Positions 7,902 to 17,089 of a stretch of DNA of 47,218 nucleotides are shown piece by piece. Source of the stretch: Weissella fangxianensis (GTDB lineage Bacteria > Bacillota > Bacilli > Lactobacillales > Lactobacillaceae); the NCBI RefSeq assembly GCF_024718545.1, contig NZ_JAMXDB010000012.1, positions 1 to 47,218 of the forward strand, given 5' to 3'. A program made the translations under genes and the position numbers. The notes below the pieces were generated by a model. It was not told where the DNA came from, searched no databases, and saw nothing but the letters and a program-made list of their open reading frames with translations. Positions within the stretch are counted from its first letter, which is position 1. Every line of letters begins with the position of its first letter.

Positions 7902-10211
7902 ATGAATTCAAATAATTGGCAATTAAGTTATGACACGGTGTCACATGGTGTTCGTGCTTATGGTGAAGAATCATTACTCACTTTAGGGAATGGGTATCTT
8001 GGTTGGCGTGGTGCACCTATTATGACATCTTATAATGATGATCATTATCCGGGACTTTATGTTGCGGGTGTCTTTAATCAAACGTCAACACCAGTTGCCG
8101 GTCGTAATGTTATTAATGAGGATATAGTTAATTTACCTAATCCGCAGTTATTAAAGTTGTTTGTAGACGGCGAGCCAGTCGTGTTTGATCCCACAACACG
8201 AGAATCAATACTCCATTTCGACAGCGGTATGCTGTCAGAAAGCTATACAATACCAACTGTTAAGGGAGAATTGACATTAAAAACTGAGAAAGTAGTTAAC
8301 CCATTTAAGATGCATCAAATTGGTTTATCTATTACGATTAGTGGTGATTTTACAGCGGATATAACTGCCCAAACTATTATTGATGGTCGTGTGGAAAATA
8401 AAAATGTTAAACGCTATCGTGATTTTGAATCAAGAGAATTTGATGTAACTGATTTAACAGCAAATAAATTAGTCGCTGAAACGCGACAATCAGCCATTAA
8501 GTTAGTCGTAGGTGCAAAAACAAGTAGTGATGCGGGTGAATTTTCGGTGACAACTGGTCAAGACCGGATAGTTGCTACAGGTGATTTTAAGTTGACCCCT
8601 GAGACACAGATTGACATCGAACGAATTATCGGTGTTGCCACAAGTTACGAAGAAACTGATCCAGAACAAGTAGTTGATGAACAATTGACAGATGTGACAT
8701 TCAAAGAAATTGTTGCTGATTCTGTTAAGTATTGGCAGGATGTTTGGTCTGAAGCTGATATCAATTTAGATAGTGACGATCCTGATTTGCAAAGAATGAT
8801 TCGAATGAACATTTTCCATCTGCGACAATCAGCGCAGCACTATGCTAATCAGCACCTAGATGCTTCTGTTGGTTCACGTGGTCTAACTGGTGAAGGATAC
8901 CGAGGACATATTTTCTGGGATGAAATTTTTGTTGTCCCTTATCTAGCTGCTAATGACCCGCAGACGGCAAAGGATATTTTAAAATATCGTATTAATCGTT
9001 TAGCAGGTGCTCAAGCTAATGCCAAAATTGATGGTGAAAGTGGCGCTATGTATCCCTGGCAGTCTGGTATGACTGGTGATGAACAAGCACAAGTCATTCA
9101 TTTAAACACCGTTAATAATGAGTGGGATCCTGATAATTCAAGACTTCAACGCCATGTATCCTTGGCGATTGTTTATAATTTATGGATATATGTACAGTTA
9201 ACAGGTGACGAAAGCATTCTTCAGGAGGGTGGTCTCGATGTCGTTGTTGAGACTTCAAAATTCTGGTTAAACAAAGTGATCCTAGGTGATGACGGCCGTT
9301 ATCACTTAGCAGGAGTGATGGGACCAGATGAGTTCCATGAAGCTTATCCCGATGCTGATACTGGTGGTATTACAGATAATGCTTATACTAATTTGATGTT
9401 AACTTGGGCATTGAATTGGTTACAGGAACTTAGTCAACAGCAATACTTGCCAGCCATAGATAAAGAATTGCTAGAAAAGGCGCAAGATGTCTCAACTCGT
9501 TTATCATTAGAAATCAATGATGATGGTATTATTGCCCAATATGCTGGTTATTTTGATTTGAAGGAAGTTGATTTTGAAGCATATCAACAAAAATATGGGG
9601 ATATCCATCGAATTGATCGTTTGATGAAAGCGGAAGGCTTATCACCGGATGATTATCAAGTTGCCAAACAGACCGATACTTTAATGACGTTGTATAACCT
9701 AGGTGCAAATCACTTCGTAAAATTGGTTAATCAGCTTGGGTATACTTTGCCAACAAATTGGTTACAGAAAAATACCGATTATTATTTAGCCCGCACGGTT
9801 CATGGGTCAACGACTTCACGACCTGTGTTTGCTGGTATTGATATTACGTTGGGTAATAAAGAAAAAGCATTGGACTATTTAAAGACGGCTATTGGTTCAG
9901 ATTATTACGATATTCAAGGTGGTACAACAGCAGAAGGTATCCATGTTGGTGTTATGGGTGAAACACTGGCAGTCATTCAAAATGAATTTGGTGGTGTTTC
10001 ATTGCGAGACGGTCATATTGTAATCAATCCTAATTTACCTGATGGTTGGCGTAAGTTGTCATTTAAGCAAAAGTTTCACGGCGTTTTGATCTCGTTGGAC
10101 ATTTATCCTAATGAGGTAAAAGTCAAAGCAGATAAAGATACGACAGCAACTATTTATAGTAAGACTATTAATTTACATGCCAATGAGGAGCAACAGATTA
10201 CTGGAGGTTAA
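7902..10211 (+). CDS. treP: GH65 phosphorylase, probably trehalose-6-phosphate phosphorylase
   Basis: Cytoplasmic GH65 inverting phosphorylase of 769 residues. Expected reaction: trehalose-6-phosphate plus phosphate gives beta-glucose-1-phosphate plus glucose-6-phosphate, as known for Lactococcus lactis TrePP. Landmarks are the (alpha/alpha)6 barrel motif GHIFWDEIF near residue 337 and GVMGPDEFHEAY near residue 475, whose Glu is the general acid. I chose ATG 7902 (AGGAG at 7891-7895) over the upstream TTG. Context supports Tre6P over maltose or kojibiose: a PTS permease would deliver a phosphorylated substrate, and beta-phosphoglucomutase follows 5 bp downstream to use the beta-G1P. A maltose-phosphorylase specificity cannot be excluded from sequence alone. 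Confidence 0.88.
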   Translation: MNSNNWQLSYDTVSHGVRAYGEESLLTLGNGYLGWRGAPIMTSYNDDHYPGLYVAGVFNQTSTPVAGRNVINEDIVNLPNPQLLKLFVDGEPVVFDPTTRESILHFDSGMLSESYTIPTVKGELTLKTEKVVNPFKMHQIGLSITISGDFTADITAQTIIDGRVENKNVKRYRDFESREFDVTDLTANKLVAETRQSAIKLVVGAKTSSDAGEFSVTTGQDRIVATGDFKLTPETQIDIERIIGVATSYEETDPEQVVDEQLTDVTFKEIVADSVKYWQDVWSEADINLDSDDPDLQRMIRMNIFHLRQSAQHYANQHLDASVGSRGLTGEGYRGHIFWDEIFVVPYLAANDPQTAKDILKYRINRLAGAQANAKIDGESGAMYPWQSGMTGDEQAQVIHLNTVNNEWDPDNSRLQRHVSLAIVYNLWIYVQLTGDESILQEGGLDVVVETSKFWLNKVILGDDGRYHLAGVMGPDEFHEAYPDADTGGITDNAYTNLMLTWALNWLQELSQQQYLPAIDKELLEKAQDVSTRLSLEINDDGIIAQYAGYFDLKEVDFEAYQQKYGDIHRIDRLMKAEGLSPDDYQVAKQTDTLMTLYNLGANHFVKLVNQLGYTLPTNWLQKNTDYYLARTVHGSTTSRPVFAGIDITLGNKEKALDYLKTAIGSDYYDIQGGTTAEGIHVGVMGETLAVIQNEFGGVSLRDGHIVINPNLPDGWRKLSFKQKFHGVLISLDIYPNEVKVKADKDTTATIYSKTINLHANEEQQITGG

Positions 10212-10216
10212 CACAA

Positions 10217-10894
10217 ATGAGTGAATTTGATGTAATTAAAGGATTTGCTTTTGATATGGATGGTGTTTTAGCTGACACAGCTCGTTTTCATACCATTGCC
10301 TGGCGTAAAATTGCAGATGAAGTAGGGACAACCTGGACCAAAGAGTTAGAAGAGGGTCTTAAAGGAATTGATCGTATGGGGAGTCTAGCATTGATCCTAT
10401 CAGCTGGTGGACATGATGATGAGTATGATCAATCAGCACGTAAGGCGTTGGCTGAAAAAAAGAATACTAATTATCGAGAATTAATTTCTACATTGACACC
10501 CGCCGATATTTTACCAGGTATGCAGCAGTTCTTAGATGAATTAAAGGCAGCAAACTATCAACTGAGCGTTGCTTCAGCTTCCAAAAATGCGCCATTTATA
10601 ATTGAACGCCTTGGTTTGTCCGATTATTTTGCGGCGGTTGTGGACCCGGCATCAGTGGCGGCTGGTAAGCCCGATCCCGCTATCTTTGCAGCAGCAGCTA
10701 AGGTTTTAAACTTAGAACCTGAACAGGTGATTGGGTTAGAAGATTCCGTAGCTGGTATTCAGAGTATTAATGGAGCAGGCGAAATTAGTGTTGGGATTGG
10801 GGATGCAAATGTTTTAGCTGAAGCCGATGTGAACTTTGACAAAACAGCTGATGTGACATTAAGTGCAATTAAAACAGCTTTGGACGACAAATAA
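10217..10894 (+). CDS. pgmB: Beta-phosphoglucomutase
   Basis: HAD-superfamily enzyme of 225 residues converting beta-glucose-1-phosphate to glucose-6-phosphate, completing the phosphorolytic route of the upstream GH65 enzyme. Motif I is FDMDGVLADT (nucleophile Asp and acid/base Asp), a cap domain follows, the SASKN stretch supplies the loop 2 Ser, and GLEDSVAGIQ carries the magnesium-binding acidic residues. GGAGG lies ten bases upstream of ATG 10217. It is the last gene of the trehalose operon and is followed by a strong terminator. Confidence 0.95.
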   Translation: MSEFDVIKGFAFDMDGVLADTARFHTIAWRKIADEVGTTWTKELEEGLKGIDRMGSLALILSAGGHDDEYDQSARKALAEKKNTNYRELISTLTPADILPGMQQFLDELKAANYQLSVASASKNAPFIIERLGLSDYFAAVVDPASVAAGKPDPAIFAAAAKVLNLEPEQVIGLEDSVAGIQSINGAGEISVGIGDANVLAEADVNFDKTADVTLSAIKTALDDK

Positions 10895-10902
10895 AAAATT
10901 CA

Positions 10903-10945
10903 AAAAGTGGCTAATTTTGGTTAATAATCAAAATTAGCCACTTTT
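10903..10945 (+). terminator. Terminator of the trehalose operon
   Basis: Perfect 17-bp stem, 10903-10919 with 10929-10945, containing AAAAGTGGCTAATTTTG. T-rich on both sides, so it can work in both directions. Confidence 0.9.
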
Positions 10946-10949
10946 AATT

Positions 10950-11428
10950 TGTCAAAATTTAATTCACCTATTTGATTGACTTACTTTGGTGGGAAAAATT
11001 TCCTAACAGAATAATTATATCCAGTTTTAGAGTCGATTTGTTGTGAATTCGTTAGGTTATCTGACATGCGTTACAATTTTTCTAATCTTTTTATAATTTA
11101 ATTTTGGCTGGATTTTGGTTCCAACATGTTTTCCCATGAAAGATAGTTGAAAATTTCAAAATTTATTTAACAATATTATATTGTTTCTGTTTGTCATACT
11201 AGTAGATATTAATAATATGACTTTTTACATTAAAAATATTACCATATAGATTAATCCAGTACTTAATTAATCCGTTTCGTATAAGAAAACGCTTTCTTTA
11301 GAATGATGGAAATACGCAAATTTGTCATAAAAATATTACTTCATGTGATTGATTACTGGTGCTTTTTATTTACAAACATTTTCCGCGGTGATAGAATCAT
11401 TAAAATCAAATGAGAAGGGAAAAAGATT
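10950..11428. other. Gene-free stretch upstream of the permease
   Basis: About 480 AT-rich bases without a credible gene. It holds the palindrome AACAATATTATATTGTT (11169-11185), a cre-like site AGAAAACGCTTTCT (11284-11297) and the promoter listed separately. Confidence 0.6.
11284..11397 (+). promoter_or_regulatory. Permease promoter with upstream cre-like site
   Basis: TTTACA (11369-11374), 17 bases, TAGAAT (11392-11397). The symmetric cre-like AGAAAACGCTTTCT at 11284-11297 lies about 70 bp upstream of the -35, a position more often linked with activation than blocking. Confidence 0.6.
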
Positions 11429-12841
11429 ATGTCATCATTATTTCGAAAGAAAGATATTAATAGACTAACGGAAAATGCTTCCCCGTTAAAAAGAACCTTG
11501 CATACTTGGGATCTGACTTTTTTAGGAATTGGAGCCATCATTGGTACAGGTATTTTTGTTTTAACTGGTAAGGGAGCTTTGACAGCTGGTCCAGCTTTGT
11601 CTGTATCGTTTTTAATTGCTGCTATCTGTTGTGGCTTTGCTGGTTTATGTTACGCTGAATTTGCGTCAATGGCGCCTGTAGCTGGTTCTGCCTATACTTA
11701 TTCATACATTGCATTTGGTGAAATCATCGCTTTTATTATGGGGTGGGACTTGATACTTGAGTATGCCCTCGGAGCTGCGACGGTTTCAGTTGGGTGGTCT
11801 GGGTATTTTGTTAATCTGCTAGATAATATGGGTATCCATATACCAACTGCCTTAACAACTGCCGCCGGAACAACACCGGGTGTTCAGACTTTTTTTAATC
11901 TCCCAGCGTTTGTTATTGTTTTAATCATCACGTGGATCATTTCGGTGGGGATCACGCAAACAAAACGAGTTAATGATACGATGGTGATCATTAAGTTAGC
12001 GGTGATCGTTTTATTCGTTGTCTGCACGGTTTGGTTTATCAAACCTGAAAACTGGCACCCGTTTAGTCCATTTGGCCTTTACTCACATACTGACGGGGTG
12101 GCAACCGGAATTATTCCCGCAGCATCGATTGTTTTCTTCTCATTTATCGGTTTTGATTCTGTTTCTTCAAGTGCTGAGGAAACTGTTAATCCTAGCAAGA
12201 CATTACCAAGAGGTATTTTATATTCGCTATTAATTTCAACAGTTCTCTACATTATCATGACACTCATTATGACGGGTGTTGTGAAGTATACTGTATTTTC
12301 AAAGTATTTGAATGCACCTATTTTAGCGATTTTGGCCAAGACAGGCCAAACATGGCTATCAGTTATTGTTAGCTTGGGAGCCATTCTTGGTATGACAACT
12401 GTTATTTTGGTTCAGCTTTATGGACAATCACGTATCAGTTATTCAATGTCGCGTGATGGCCTTTTCCCAGAATTCTTTGGTCACGTTGATGAAAAACATC
12501 AAACACCGTTTAAAGGTACGTGGTTCTTTGGTATTATCACTGCTTTAGCTGCTGGATTCATAAACTTAAATATTTTGTCAGAACTGGTGAATATCGGAAC
12601 ATTAACAGCATTTATCTTAGTGTCTGCAGGTATTATGATTATGCGTCGTACAAAGCCTGATTTACATCGTGGTTTTAAAGCTCCTTGGGTACCAATCACG
12701 CCAATCATTGCCATCGCTTTTTGTTTTGTTTTGATTGCTGGTTTGAACTGGGAAACATGGTTACGTTTCCTTGTTTGGTTGGCCCTTGGAATGGTGCTAT
12801 ACTTTGGTTATGGTAAACGTCATGCTGATACAAAGTTTTAA
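11429..12841 (+). CDS. APC-family amino acid permease
   Basis: Integral membrane transporter of 470 residues with about 12 hydrophobic helices. The first helix carries the APC signature GIGAIIGTGIFVLTG; the FIGFDSVSSSAEE stretch near residue 240 is typical of YfnA/cationic-amino-acid-transporter members. A basic C-terminus follows. The substrate cannot be read from sequence; cationic or branched-chain amino acids are usual in this subgroup. ATG 11429 has GAGAAGGG upstream. It is followed 17 bp later by a universal stress protein gene with no terminator between, so the two are probably co-transcribed. Confidence 0.88.
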   Translation: MSSLFRKKDINRLTENASPLKRTLHTWDLTFLGIGAIIGTGIFVLTGKGALTAGPALSVSFLIAAICCGFAGLCYAEFASMAPVAGSAYTYSYIAFGEIIAFIMGWDLILEYALGAATVSVGWSGYFVNLLDNMGIHIPTALTTAAGTTPGVQTFFNLPAFVIVLIITWIISVGITQTKRVNDTMVIIKLAVIVLFVVCTVWFIKPENWHPFSPFGLYSHTDGVATGIIPAASIVFFSFIGFDSVSSSAEETVNPSKTLPRGILYSLLISTVLYIIMTLIMTGVVKYTVFSKYLNAPILAILAKTGQTWLSVIVSLGAILGMTTVILVQLYGQSRISYSMSRDGLFPEFFGHVDEKHQTPFKGTWFFGIITALAAGFINLNILSELVNIGTLTAFILVSAGIMIMRRTKPDLHRGFKAPWVPITPIIAIAFCFVLIAGLNWETWLRFLVWLALGMVLYFGYGKRHADTKF

Positions 12842-12858
12842 AAGCAAGGAGAAAATAC

Positions 12859-13287
12859 ATGATTTATAAAAGTATTTTAGTTGGCTTAGATGGTTCTGAT
12901 CAAGCAAAGCGTGCTTTTGCAACCGGGCTTTCGTTAGCAAAAGTATTGTCTGCTGATTTGCATATTGCATGGGTAGTTAATCGTGATCGTGGCATGGATG
13001 CATCATTTGGTGTTAATGAAGACTTTTATCATGATATGGCAGAGCGGGTTCAACAAAAAATGACGCCATATATTAAAAAAGCACAAGAAGAGAATGTTAA
13101 TGTTGTTGATCATACTGTCGTTGGTAATATCAAAATGGTATTAACGAAAGATTTGCCCGAAGAAAATGACATTGATTTGATTATTGTTGGCAAGACAGGT
13201 GCCAATGCCGTTGAAAAGATGTTGCAAGGATCACATAGTGGTTATATCGTTAGTCATTCTAATTGCGATGTCTTAGTCGTTGAGTAA
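12859..13287 (+). CDS. Universal stress protein, UspA family
   Basis: Small cytoplasmic protein of 142 residues with the Usp fold: N-terminal SILVGLDGSDQAKRAF and a C-terminal ATP-binding stretch IIVGKTGANAVEKMLQGSHS, close to the G-2X-G-9X-G(S/T) pattern of ATP-binding Usps. It follows the APC permease, with AAGGAG before ATG 12859. Permease-Usp pairs are common and suggest nucleotide-linked control of the transporter, which is inference. A terminator follows. Confidence 0.9.
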   Translation: MIYKSILVGLDGSDQAKRAFATGLSLAKVLSADLHIAWVVNRDRGMDASFGVNEDFYHDMAERVQQKMTPYIKKAQEENVNVVDHTVVGNIKMVLTKDLPEENDIDLIIVGKTGANAVEKMLQGSHSGYIVSHSNCDVLVVE

Positions 13288-13321
13288 TAGACGGCAGAAA
13301 CAAATTGAATAATCTTTAAAT

Positions 13322-13370
13322 GAGATAGCGGTGGAATAACAGAAGGTGTTCTAATCGCTATCTTTTTATT
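13322..13370 (+). terminator. Terminator after usp
   Basis: AGATAGCG (13323-13330) pairs with CGCTATCT (13356-13363) across a 25-base loop, then a T run. Confidence 0.65.
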
Positions 13371-13400
13371 ATTTTAAAACGATTAACTGTCATTTGAGGG

Positions 13401-13429
13401 TTAAAACTGCCAGATAGGTGTGCTATCAT
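13401..13429 (+). promoter_or_regulatory. Promoter of the flavoprotein gene
   Basis: Extended -10 TGCTATCAT (13421-13429) with a weak TTAAAA (13401-13406) 17 bases upstream of TATCAT. Confidence 0.5.
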
Positions 13430-13470
13430 TTGTGCAACATATAATTAAGTCTCGAGTTGGGAGTGAAGTA

Positions 13471-14871
13471 ATGGCAAAATTTATTTTTCCAGTAACAAGC
13501 ATTAACGATTTAAAAGAGAATTATGATTTAATCGTGGTTGGTTCAGGGGCAGCAGGTATGACGGCAGCAATTCAGGCACAAGAATTAGGATTGCATGTTG
13601 CTATTTTTGAAAAACTAAGTGCTTTGGGTGGTAATTCTAACCGTGCCTCAACTGGTATGAATGCTACGGAGACTTTGGTTCAATTGGCAAATCATGTTAT
13701 TGATGACCAGGATAGTTTCTATGAAGATACATGGCAAGGTGGTGGCAAAACTAATAATCAAGAATTGTTATCATATTTTGTGACTCATTCTGAATCAGCA
13801 ATCAACTGGTTAGAAAATCACGATATTCATTTAACAGATTTAACAGCCACTGGTGGGATGTCACAAAAACGAGCTCATCGACCCGATAATAAGTCAGCCG
13901 TTGGAAGTTACTTAGTGAAAGGTCTACAAAAACAATTACTGATTAAAAATATACCTTTGTTTTCAGAAACGACTGCTATTAAGATTATGAAACAAGACGG
14001 ACAAGTAACCGGTTTAAAAATTAATAACCGTGAGATTGGTGAAAAAAAGATTACAACTAAAGCTGTTGTAATTGCAACGGGTGGTTTTGCACAAAACAAA
14101 ACCATGTTGAAAAAATATGCCCCTGAATTATTACAGTTGAAAACCACTAACCACCCAGGTGCCACAGGTGATGGAATGAAGTTAGCTGTTACGGCAGGTG
14201 CAACGTTGGTTGATATGCATAAAATTCAAGTGCATCCAACAGTACAACAAGATACGAATCATGTTTATTTGATTGGTGAGGGTGTACGTGGTGAAGGAGC
14301 TATTTTAGTAAATCAAGCAGGTCAACGATTTGTGAATGAAATGACGACACGTGACAAAGTAACAGCCGCTATTGATAACTTACAAGAAGACGGAGCAACA
14401 TTGGTTTTTGATCAAGGTATTCGAGAGGCATTTCCAGCGATTAATTTTTATGACTCGGTTGGACTTGTGATGACGGCTGAAAATTTAACAGATTTGGCTA
14501 AAAAGGCGCACTTGGATAGTGAGAAATTGATCGCCACTGTTGCGAAGTGGAATGATTGCCAGCTAACGGGAATCGATGCGGACTTTGGTCGTGAAACTAA
14601 AAAGGCGCGTAGCTTGGCTTTACCACCTTATTATGCGGTTCATATCAAACCAGCAATTCATTACACAATGGGGGGCATTAGAATAAATAAATTGACAGAG
14701 GCTATTAACGAAACTGGTGATAAGGTTAGTGGTTTATATGCCGCTGGTGAGGTTGCTGGTGGATTGCACGGAGATAATCGTATTGGTGGTAATTCAATAG
14801 CTGAAGCCGTTATTTTTGGTCGGCAAGCTGGTATACAAGTAGCAAAATATATCAGAGAAGTGAACAAGTGA
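13471..14871 (+). CDS. FAD-dependent fumarate reductase-like flavoprotein
   Basis: FAD-binding oxidoreductase of 466 residues in the fumarate reductase/succinate dehydrogenase flavoprotein family. The dinucleotide motif VVGSGAAGMTAA is near residue 20, GGNSNRASTGMNAT follows, and the C-terminus has YAAGEVAGGLHGDNRIGGNS with the Arg expected at the active site. Soluble single-subunit members in lactic acid bacteria reduce fumarate or related enoates as electron sinks; the acceptor is not readable here. I chose ATG 13471, with GGGAG upstream, rather than an in-frame start at 13420, which overlaps the -10. No FMN-binding domain is present. It converges with the SDR gene at a shared terminator. 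Confidence 0.85.
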   Translation: MAKFIFPVTSINDLKENYDLIVVGSGAAGMTAAIQAQELGLHVAIFEKLSALGGNSNRASTGMNATETLVQLANHVIDDQDSFYEDTWQGGGKTNNQELLSYFVTHSESAINWLENHDIHLTDLTATGGMSQKRAHRPDNKSAVGSYLVKGLQKQLLIKNIPLFSETTAIKIMKQDGQVTGLKINNREIGEKKITTKAVVIATGGFAQNKTMLKKYAPELLQLKTTNHPGATGDGMKLAVTAGATLVDMHKIQVHPTVQQDTNHVYLIGEGVRGEGAILVNQAGQRFVNEMTTRDKVTAAIDNLQEDGATLVFDQGIREAFPAINFYDSVGLVMTAENLTDLAKKAHLDSEKLIATVAKWNDCQLTGIDADFGRETKKARSLALPPYYAVHIKPAIHYTMGGIRINKLTEAINETGDKVSGLYAAGEVAGGLHGDNRIGGNSIAEAVIFGRQAGIQVAKYIREVNK

Positions 14872-14876
14872 GACAA

Positions 14877-14922
14877 AAATATCGGGTTCAGAACAATATC
14901 TTTTGTTCTGAACCCGATATTT
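14877..14922. terminator. Bidirectional terminator between flavoprotein and SDR genes
   Basis: Perfect 20-bp stem (14877-14896 with 14903-14922) and a 6-base loop, A-rich on the left and T-rich on the right, between convergent genes. Confidence 0.93.
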
Positions 14923-14939
14923 ATTTTTTAGGATGAATG

Positions 14940-15698
14940 TTATTGAGCGGTATAACCACCATCAACAACAAATTCTGATCCTGTTGCAAACTTTGATTCA
15001 TTTGAAGCTAAGAACACACACATATAAGCGATGTCGTCTGGATCTCCCAAATGTCCCATTGGTGTCTTAGAACGTTGTGACATTAAGTCAACCATGCCAT
15101 CGGCGTTCTCAACCATTGGTGTTTTAATATATCCTGGATGAACTGAGTTGATGCGAATATCATAATCTTTCAGTGCACAGTCAACGGCTGCTGACTTAGA
15201 CATTAGTCGAACGGCCCCCTTTGAAGCGTTATAGGCACCCAGATTAGAATCACCAACAAATCCTTCAATAGATGACATATTTATAATAGATGCACCAAGA
15301 CTTTTATTTTTCATGCGCTGGATAGCTAGGCGAGTACCAAAGAAGACACCATCTAAGTTAACAGACATAACCTTACGCCATTCTTCAGTTGTCGTATTTT
15401 CAATACTATTATCCACAGCAATACCAGCATTATTAACTAATGTTGAAACAGGTCCAAATGCTTTTTCGGTTTGATCAAATAAATCTACCCAACCATTTTC
15501 ATCAGATGAATCATGTTGAATGAAACGAATAATGTCGGGTGTACCAATCTTTTTTGCAGCATCTTCCCCAACTTGTGCACGACGACCAGTGATAACGACT
15601 TTAGCGCCTTCTTGCACGAATCTATTGGCAATTGCCCAACCGATTCCTACAGAACCACCAGTAACAATTGCAACTTTACCTTTCAAACGCTCGCTCAT
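14940..15698 (-). CDS. Short-chain dehydrogenase, R-specific alcohol dehydrogenase type
   Basis: Classical SDR of 252 residues that would interconvert ketones and secondary alcohols with NAD(P)H. Rossmann motif TGGSVGIG at 13-20, NNAGIA near 88, catalytic Ser in INMSSIEG near 142, and YNASKGA near 155 with catalytic Tyr and Lys. The C-terminus FVVDGGYTAQ and overall sequence closely match, from memory, the Lactobacillus kefiri and L. brevis R-specific alcohol dehydrogenases, which prefer NADPH and bind magnesium. The ribosome binding site is GGGGG before ATG 15698. It is monocistronic with its own promoter, which overlaps a possible redox-responsive operator. Confidence 0.92.
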   Translation of the reverse strand: MSERLKGKVAIVTGGSVGIGWAIANRFVQEGAKVVITGRRAQVGEDAAKKIGTPDIIRFIQHDSSDENGWVDLFDQTEKAFGPVSTLVNNAGIAVDNSIENTTTEEWRKVMSVNLDGVFFGTRLAIQRMKNKSLGASIINMSSIEGFVGDSNLGAYNASKGAVRLMSKSAAVDCALKDYDIRINSVHPGYIKTPMVENADGMVDLMSQRSKTPMGHLGDPDDIAYMCVFLASNESKFATGSEFVVDGGYTAQ

Positions 15699-15736
15699 TT
15701 TTAAATACCCCCAAAGTTTTTTATAATATGTGTATA

Positions 15737-15769
15737 TGTGAATTATATCACAAAAATGGTGCGCTTAAA
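15737..15769 (-). promoter_or_regulatory. SDR promoter with Rex/CRP-like palindrome
   Basis: On the minus strand TTTAAG (15764-15769), 16 bases, TATAAT (15742-15747). The -10 lies inside TGTGAATTATATCACA (15737-15752), an inverted repeat like Rex boxes (TTGTGAAWWWWTTCACAA) or CRP/FNR sites. Confidence 0.6.
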
Positions 15770-16001
15770 GGATTTTTTGTTACACATTTTTTGTAAAAAA
15801 GGGGGTATTACTCAATTATTGTCGGATGACATGCGGTTTTTTGAGTCTTTTTAATTGTTCAAAAAATCACTATTTATTTTTTAAAGTATAGAGAGTATAC
15901 GCAAACAACGTAAGCGGTTATGTAAAGACTTAAACGTAGATAATGTGGAAAATGTTAATTTTTTTGTTAAATATAACTAATATGTCCTTAAAAAAAAGGA
16001 C
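15770..16001. other. Divergent intergenic stretch
   Basis: AT-rich spacer between the divergent SDR and alcohol dehydrogenase promoters, without a gene. A short hairpin GTCCTT/AAGGAC lies just upstream of the plus-strand promoter. Confidence 0.5.
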
Positions 16002-16030
16002 TTGCGGCCGTGTGAGTAAACGTTTACAAT
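16002..16030 (+). promoter_or_regulatory. Alcohol dehydrogenase operon promoter with cre-like palindrome
   Basis: TTGCGG (16002-16007), 17 bases, TACAAT (16025-16030). GTAAACGTTTAC (16016-16027) is a perfect palindrome with a central CG overlapping the -10; it fits a cre with one mismatch or another LacI-family operator. Confidence 0.6.
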
Positions 16031-16069
16031 ATTGATGAGGGTTATTTTTTATATAAAGGAGATTTTATC

Positions 16070-17086
16070 ATGGAAGCACTTGTTTTAACTGGTACGAAAG
16101 AGTTGAATGTTAAGGACATTGATCGTCCAGAGGTATTGCCCAATGAAGTTTTAGTTCATACGGCATTTGCTGGTATTTGTGGAACTGATCATGCATTATA
16201 TGCAGGATTACCAGGTTCTGCAGATGCTGTACCACCAATCGTGTTAGGGCATGAAAATTCGGGAGTCGTTGCAGAAGTTGGGGATGCAGTCACTAATGTT
16301 AAAGTAGGGGATCGGGTAACAGTTGATCCTAATATTTATTGTGGACAATGCAAGTATTGTCGAACAGGTCGTCCTGAATTATGTGAAAACTTATCAGCAG
16401 TTGGTGTAACTCGCGATGGTGGCTTTGAAGAATATTTCACTGCTCCCGCATCAGTTGTATATCCAATTCCAGATAACGTATCATTGAAATCAGCCTCTGT
16501 TGTAGAGCCCATTTCATGTGCAGTACATGGTATTAAGTTATTAAAGTTATCTCCATACCAAAAGGCACTAGTTATTGGGGATGGCTTCATGGGGGAACTA
16601 TTTGTTCAAATCCTACAAGCTTATGGTATTCACCAAGTAGACTTGGCTGGTATCGTTGATGAGAAATTGGCTATGAATAAGTCACAATTTGGGGTTAAAA
16701 ATACATTTAATACCAACAATGGTGATCAAATTCCTGCGGAAGAATACGATGTTGTTATTGAAGCAGTTGGTATGCCACAAACACAAGAAGAAGCTATTGC
16801 GTCAGCTGCTCGTGGTGCACAAGTTCTTATGTTTGGCGTAGGTGGTCCAGATGCAACATTTGAGATGAATACCTACGAAATTTTCCAAAAGCAATTAACC
16901 ATTCAAGGATCATTTATTAATCCAAATAGTTTTGAAGATTCACTCGCATTGTTATCATCAGGAAAGTTGAATGTTGAAGCCTTGATGTCACATGAACTCG
17001 ATTACAAGACGGTTGATGATTTCGTTAATGGTAAATTGGGGGTTGTATCAAAGGCCGTTGTTAAAGTCGGTGGTGAAGAGGCATAA
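16070..17086 (+). CDS. Zinc-dependent medium-chain alcohol dehydrogenase
   Basis: MDR-family NAD(P)-dependent dehydrogenase of 338 residues. Catalytic zinc ligands are visible: Cys in GICGTDH near 37, His-Glu in GHENSG near 63, and the Glu of EPISCAVH near 150. The four-Cys structural zinc lobe is CGQCKYCRTGRPELC near 91-105. The nucleotide-binding motif is VIGDGFMGE. It resembles sorbitol, threonine or butanediol dehydrogenase-type members, and the substrate cannot be assigned. AAAGGAG precedes ATG 16070. It is followed at once by a membrane protein and a VOC-fold protein, which together look like a small uptake and oxidation operon. Confidence 0.88.
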   Translation: MEALVLTGTKELNVKDIDRPEVLPNEVLVHTAFAGICGTDHALYAGLPGSADAVPPIVLGHENSGVVAEVGDAVTNVKVGDRVTVDPNIYCGQCKYCRTGRPELCENLSAVGVTRDGGFEEYFTAPASVVYPIPDNVSLKSASVVEPISCAVHGIKLLKLSPYQKALVIGDGFMGELFVQILQAYGIHQVDLAGIVDEKLAMNKSQFGVKNTFNTNNGDQIPAEEYDVVIEAVGMPQTQEEAIASAARGAQVLMFGVGGPDATFEMNTYEIFQKQLTIQGSFINPNSFEDSLALLSSGKLNVEALMSHELDYKTVDDFVNGKLGVVSKAVVKVGGEEA

Positions 17087-17089
17087 AAA

